From Flemingiibacterium sp045579105 (lineage in GTDB: Bacteria > Bacillota > Clostridia > Oscillospirales > CAG-272), in assembly GCA_045579105.1 (NCBI GenBank), contig JAZNLM010000092.1, forward strand, positions 1-7,707: a stretch of 7,707 nucleotides of DNA, read 5' to 3'. The position numbers and the translations under genes were made by a program. The notes under the pieces are model-generated. The model was not told the DNA's origin, ran no database searches, and saw only the letters and a program-made list of their open reading frames with translations. Positions 4,865-7,707 of this stretch are shown one piece after another. Every line of letters starts with the position of its first letter. Positions within the stretch are counted from its first letter, which is position 1.

Positions 4865-7075
4865 TTAGTTACTCTTTTTCGCGCGTTTTCTCTTTGATCT
4901 GGACACCAAAACAACGACCGCTCCTGCTACGCTGATTGCGCACGCGGTAATTCCTATCCAAAACAAGGTGTTATTTTTCGCATATACGTTTGTGAATTCT
5001 ATTATATCCTGAGCCTGTGTGCCGCCCTTCTTTGTAATAAGAGTTTCGGACACCTCTAAGATACCGTTTCGATCTTTAACGACCTCGATTTTTACGTGAT
5101 ATATACTTTCGTCAATGCTTATATTTTTGTCATTGACAGAATTATCTGCCGAGATCACGAAGTAATATGTTCCCTCTTTTTCAAAGGTAATATCCTTAAA
5201 CACGAACGAGCCGTCTGCCGCATTTGCTACCTTTACAGGTGTTTTAGATGAGTCAACAGCGAATTTGCTGTCAGATGAGTTAAGAAGGAAAGAGAAATCT
5301 CCCTCTTTTATACTTCCATCTGCAAGCGATACCTTGCCGCTAATATCTGTGGTAGCCGAAGCAGTAGCATCAAGATCAAGCTTTATGTCTGCGCTTCCCT
5401 CGTAGAAATATTTTTCGTGAACGGTAGAATAGTATGCTACGTTAGCAAAGCGTCCGTCTGCGGTAAAGTTCATAATTGCAATATTACCGAGTCCTTTGAA
5501 ATGCTCAGGCGAGCACTGATTGTTAATAAGGACCTGATGAACCACGTTGCCCTTTTCGCCGACTATGGGCGTCGTGAGAATTTGGTCGGAGTGTGTATGA
5601 CCGCTGACGATCATATCTACGTTTTCGTGCTTGCTAAGGTAGTTTTCCCATATATAGTCTGGATTAAGGAAGGTAGGGTCATACATACTCGGAGCGCCGT
5701 ACGATGATGCGTTAAGAATCTTACCGTCGCTACCGAGCCACGCGTGTGTTACGACTATTACGCGGTGGTCGGGGTGATCAGTAATAACTTTGTTTGCCCA
5801 GCGCATAACCTTTTTGTCAACACAGAAGTCGAGATTCAGCATCAAATAATCAACGTTTTCGTTTGCCTTAAAGCATATATATGTGTTAACCGAGGTGTTA
5901 TCCTTATAGAAACCGCCGTTTTCCTTAACGTATTCATAATACGGTGTATCCGGTCCGAAAACACCGTTGAAGTACGAAGAATTTCTTATGGTATCGTGAT
6001 TACCTCTGACCACAGAGTAAGGAATTTTTGCTTTGTCAAGACGTGAGTACTCCTGCTTTACAAGAGGCCATTCATCCTTCCTGCCGTCGCTCGTCATATC
6101 TCCAACACCGATAACGTACTCAATATTCTTTATTTTTCTATTCTGAATAACGTAGTCAAAGATCGCCGAACGCTTTGCAGCCGAAGATCCTACCCAAAAA
6201 TGAGTATCGGGAACCAAAACCATTGAATAAGCGTACTCGCTACTGTCCTGCTTGCGAATTTCCTTCATTTCGGCCTCGGTATAAAAGGTGCGGTAATAAT
6301 TCATATCATATCCGTTACCGCTTGCGTCTTTAATATCTTTTTTCTTCTCTTTTTCAGAAATCTGATAATAAAGCATAAGGTTTTTATCCTTCACGTCTGC
6401 GCCGCTTGTGTAATCGCTTTTCACTTCAGCAGCACTGCGCATATCGCTGTATACCGCAACGTCGCTTATCTTTATGTCGCACATCGCTTTCTTATTTCCG
6501 GGGCGTGCGTCGCTAAGAAGATAGAGCATATTATCCAAATTCTCGTTAAGTATGGAGCCCTTGTTACCCTCTCCAAAGCCAAGCTGTCCCTTAGGTGCGC
6601 CATTTACGTACATCTTTATTTTACGTGCGCTTTGATCGAGAATCATAGCAATATGAGTCCATGAATCCTTCTGGATAAGGCTTCCAAAGGTCTTTTCGTT
6701 GATTCTGCCGTCAGAATATCCGATAGCCAGCTTAGGACAGCCCTTCGGCTCGATAGTAAGGGTGAACCAGTCATTTGTATTTTTAGGCGCGCCGATTTCA
6801 GCATAGTTGCTGAGAACGACACCGCTTGCACTGTTCCAAACATTTGAAGGTATGTACGCCCAGAACTCAAAGGTTACCGGTGCTTCTTCAAATCTCTTGT
6901 CAGTAGCATAATAACCCTCGGGGTATGTTACCCATTCTCCCATCTTGTTTTTGGACGTTGCACGGTCAATAGAAATACCGCTTCGGTTGCCATCTGCAGC
7001 GTTTACTACTAAAAACATTGATGCCATCATTGAAAGAAGCAGCAGAGTGCATACTAATCCTTTGATTTTTTTCAT
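4865..7075 (-). CDS. Surface-anchored LamG-metallophosphoesterase-FctA protein, copy 3 (736 aa)
   Basis: First-transcribed paralog and the one with the most canonical active site. The signal peptide is residues 1-26 (VNA-A). The LamG-like domain is about 32-240, with PVTFEFWAYIP, DSWTHIAMILD and ISDVAVYSD. The metallophosphoesterase is about 280-555: D290-T-H292, G325-D326, G358-N-H-D361, H444 and G492-H493-T-H495, so all expected metal ligands are present. The second Asp of the GDxxD motif is Ser329, with Asp at 330; in calcineurin that Asp pairs with the catalytic His, so this may matter. The Spy0128/FctA-like domain is about 562-698, with candidate isopeptide residues K581 and N696. A transmembrane helix at about 703-724 is followed by SRSKRKRAKKSN. 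The tail differs from the other two copies, which share the PWIWIAAGAL segment. AGGAG lies 7 bases before the ATG. Likely a functional phosphoesterase or nuclease-like enzyme outside the cell; the substrate is not predictable. Confidence 0.94.
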   Translation of the reverse strand: MKKIKGLVCTLLLLSMMASMFLVVNAADGNRSGISIDRATSKNKMGEWVTYPEGYYATDKRFEEAPVTFEFWAYIPSNVWNSASGVVLSNYAEIGAPKNTNDWFTLTIEPKGCPKLAIGYSDGRINEKTFGSLIQKDSWTHIAMILDQSARKIKMYVNGAPKGQLGFGEGNKGSILNENLDNMLYLLSDARPGNKKAMCDIKISDVAVYSDMRSAAEVKSDYTSGADVKDKNLMLYYQISEKEKKKDIKDASGNGYDMNYYRTFYTEAEMKEIRKQDSSEYAYSMVLVPDTHFWVGSSAAKRSAIFDYVIQNRKIKNIEYVIGVGDMTSDGRKDEWPLVKQEYSRLDKAKIPYSVVRGNHDTIRNSSYFNGVFGPDTPYYEYVKENGGFYKDNTSVNTYICFKANENVDYLMLNLDFCVDKKVMRWANKVITDHPDHRVIVVTHAWLGSDGKILNASSYGAPSMYDPTFLNPDYIWENYLSKHENVDMIVSGHTHSDQILTTPIVGEKGNVVHQVLINNQCSPEHFKGLGNIAIMNFTADGRFANVAYYSTVHEKYFYEGSADIKLDLDATASATTDISGKVSLADGSIKEGDFSFLLNSSDSKFAVDSSKTPVKVANAADGSFVFKDITFEKEGTYYFVISADNSVNDKNISIDESIYHVKIEVVKDRNGILEVSETLITKKGGTQAQDIIEFTNVYAKNNTLFWIGITACAISVAGAVVVLVSRSKRKRAKKSN

Positions 7076-7082
7076 AACTGTT

Positions 7083-7087
7083 CTCCT
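7083..7087 (-). promoter_or_regulatory. Ribosome binding site of the 736-aa gene
   Basis: AGGAG on the minus strand, 7 bases from the ATG at 7075, in the same arrangement as the two paralogs. Confidence 0.9.
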
Positions 7088-7128
7088 ATCTGAAATAATG
7101 AATATGTTTATAAAAATTCACTGAATTT

Positions 7129-7157
7129 AGTATAGCATCAGTATTTATATTTGTCAA
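7129..7157 (-). promoter_or_regulatory. Promoter of the 736-aa gene
   Basis: TTGACA (7157-7152), a 17-base spacer, then TATACT (7134-7129) on the minus strand: one mismatch from consensus. A run of six T precedes the -35 box, and the spacer is A/T-rich. The start is predicted near 7122, with a leader of about 47 bases. Here the upstream hairpin is 31 bases from the -35 box, unlike the tight junctions at the other two promoters. Confidence 0.88.
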
Positions 7158-7188
7158 GAAAAAATACTGTAAATCCACTTAAAATGGC

Positions 7189-7223
7189 ACAGCCGCACTT
7201 CCCTTTTAAAGAAGTGCGGCTGT
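7189..7223 (-). terminator. Hairpin terminator between the upstream partial gene and the array
   Basis: A 13-bp perfect inverted repeat ACAGCCGCACTTC/GAAGTGCGGCTGT with a 9-base loop, 31 bases after the stop of the upstream partial gene. The better T-tract (TTTGTTTT) follows it on the plus strand. On the minus strand an A-rich stretch precedes it and the tail is only GCCATTTT. Its position says it ends the minus-strand gene; its tail says it stops plus-strand transcripts better, so it is likely bidirectional. Confidence 0.78.
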
Positions 7224-7254
7224 TTTGTTTTCCGCCTTTAAAATCAGCAAAAGA

Positions 7255-7707
7255 CTAACCTGCTATGAACGACGTAACGGGAGCATCGTAAGGGTATTCA
7301 TAATCAGGACCCTGAGTATTACCCCACTTATTTACAAGAAGTCCGTAGTAGTTGCCTGTAAGAGGTGTAGAGTCTGTAATATCGTGTACAAGTATTCCGT
7401 TTGCATACACTCTAATATGACCTGCGTTATCCCACTGGGCAGCGAGTGTAACACCCTGTGTAATATCAATACCGAGTGTACTAAGGTCTACGCCGCTTGT
7501 GCTTAACCAGTGCCAATTCTGATATTTACCCATTTCGATGACTTCTACGCCGCCCCAGTCATTGATAAATGCCCAGTAGTAGCTTACGTCAGTACCACTA
7601 TAATTAAAGCTCAGGTCGCCGTCGTGGTCTGTAAGAGCAAATACTATACCGTTTCTATGTGCGGAGTCGCCGTTTATATTATCGTTTACAACGATCGTTG
7701 CCTCGAT
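7255..7707 (-). CDS. C-terminal 150 residues of a probable extracellular beta-sandwich protein (5' end outside window)
   Basis: An open minus-strand frame runs from the window edge to a TAG at 7255-7257 and gives 150 residues with no start needed inside the window; the Met encoded at 7531-7533 is probably internal. The protein is rich in aromatic residues, Gly, Asn and Asp with alternating hydrophobic strands (HRNGIVFALTDHDG, SYYWAFINDW, VTLAAQWD, GHIRVYANGILVHDI, YYGLLVNKW). This pattern fits a concanavalin/LamG-like jelly-roll found in secreted glycan-binding or glycan-degrading proteins, but I do not recognise the exact family. It ends without a transmembrane helix or LPXTG motif, so any anchor must lie upstream or the protein is released. 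It precedes the phosphoesterase array in the same direction, with a hairpin between them. Coding status is well supported; the fold is inference. Confidence 0.8.
   Translation of the reverse strand: MEATIVVNDNINGDSAHRNGIVFALTDHDGDLSFNYSGTDVSYYWAFINDWGGVEVIEMGKYQNWHWLSTSGVDLSTLGIDITQGVTLAAQWDNAGHIRVYANGILVHDITDSTPLTGNYYGLLVNKWGNTQGPDYEYPYDAPVTSFIAG

Larger units (their letters stand above)
100..7157 (-). repeat. Three-copy tandem array of diverged ~2.35 kb promoter-gene-terminator units
   Basis: The -35 boxes lie at 7152, 4821 and 2452, giving repeat periods of 2331 and 2369 bases. Each period holds a promoter, a leader of 44-47 bases, an AGGAG site, a gene of one domain architecture and a hairpin terminator. 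DNA identity is low overall, with short near-identical blocks, for example the membrane-anchor coding stretch at 249-288 and its counterpart at 2568-2607. The array therefore appears old, with selection on the proteins, rather than a recent amplification. Confidence 0.88.

Noticed and set aside
7225..7506. Plus-strand frame of 93 codons after the hairpin at 7189-7223
   Set aside because: It is antisense to the partial beta-sandwich gene, Cys-rich, and lacks a ribosome binding site. The minus frame continues open to the window edge with a sensible protein pattern.

Overview
The window suggests a Gram-positive Bacillota, most likely a gut-type member of the Clostridia. The basis is moderate-to-low G+C, strong AGGAG ribosome binding sites at a fixed 7-base spacing, near-perfect vegetative (sigma-A type) promoters, and secreted proteins ending in a Spy0128/FctA-like stalk domain and a C-terminal membrane anchor. 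The taxonomic call is inference; there is no rRNA or housekeeping gene here.

Almost the whole window is a tandem array of three diverged paralogs, all on the minus strand. In transcription order they are at 7075-4865 (736 aa), 4747-2498 (749 aa) and 2378-177 (733 aa). All share one architecture: Sec signal peptide, LamG/concanavalin-like jelly-roll, calcineurin-like metallophosphoesterase, Spy0128-like pilin domain, one transmembrane helix and a short Lys/Arg-rich cytoplasmic tail. They should be membrane-anchored enzymes displayed outside the cell, with the jelly-roll as a probable ligand- or glycan-binding module. No LPXTG motif is present. The substrate cannot be read from the sequence.

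Each paralog is its own transcription unit. A TTGACA-17 bp-TATAAT (or TATACT) promoter lies upstream of each gene and a hairpin terminator downstream. At the two inner junctions the U-tract of one gene's terminator runs almost directly into the -35 box of the next gene, so the duplicated unit of about 2.35 kb is promoter, gene and terminator together.

The copies are not equivalent. The 736-aa protein keeps every metal-binding residue of the phosphoesterase. The 749-aa protein has Gln for His in motif I. The 733-aa protein has that change and also Asn for the last His of the GHxH motif. The 749-aa protein also seems to lack the lysine needed for an internal isopeptide bond. Similarity among the copies is mosaic along their length, which suggests recombination or uneven divergence.

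Upstream of the array (7707-7255) is the last 150 residues of another minus-strand gene, probably another extracellular beta-sandwich protein, followed by a hairpin at 7189-7223. Downstream (1-176) are a probable terminator, a partly decayed terminator remnant and a coding end whose strand is uncertain. No CRISPR, tRNA, rRNA or insertion sequence was seen.
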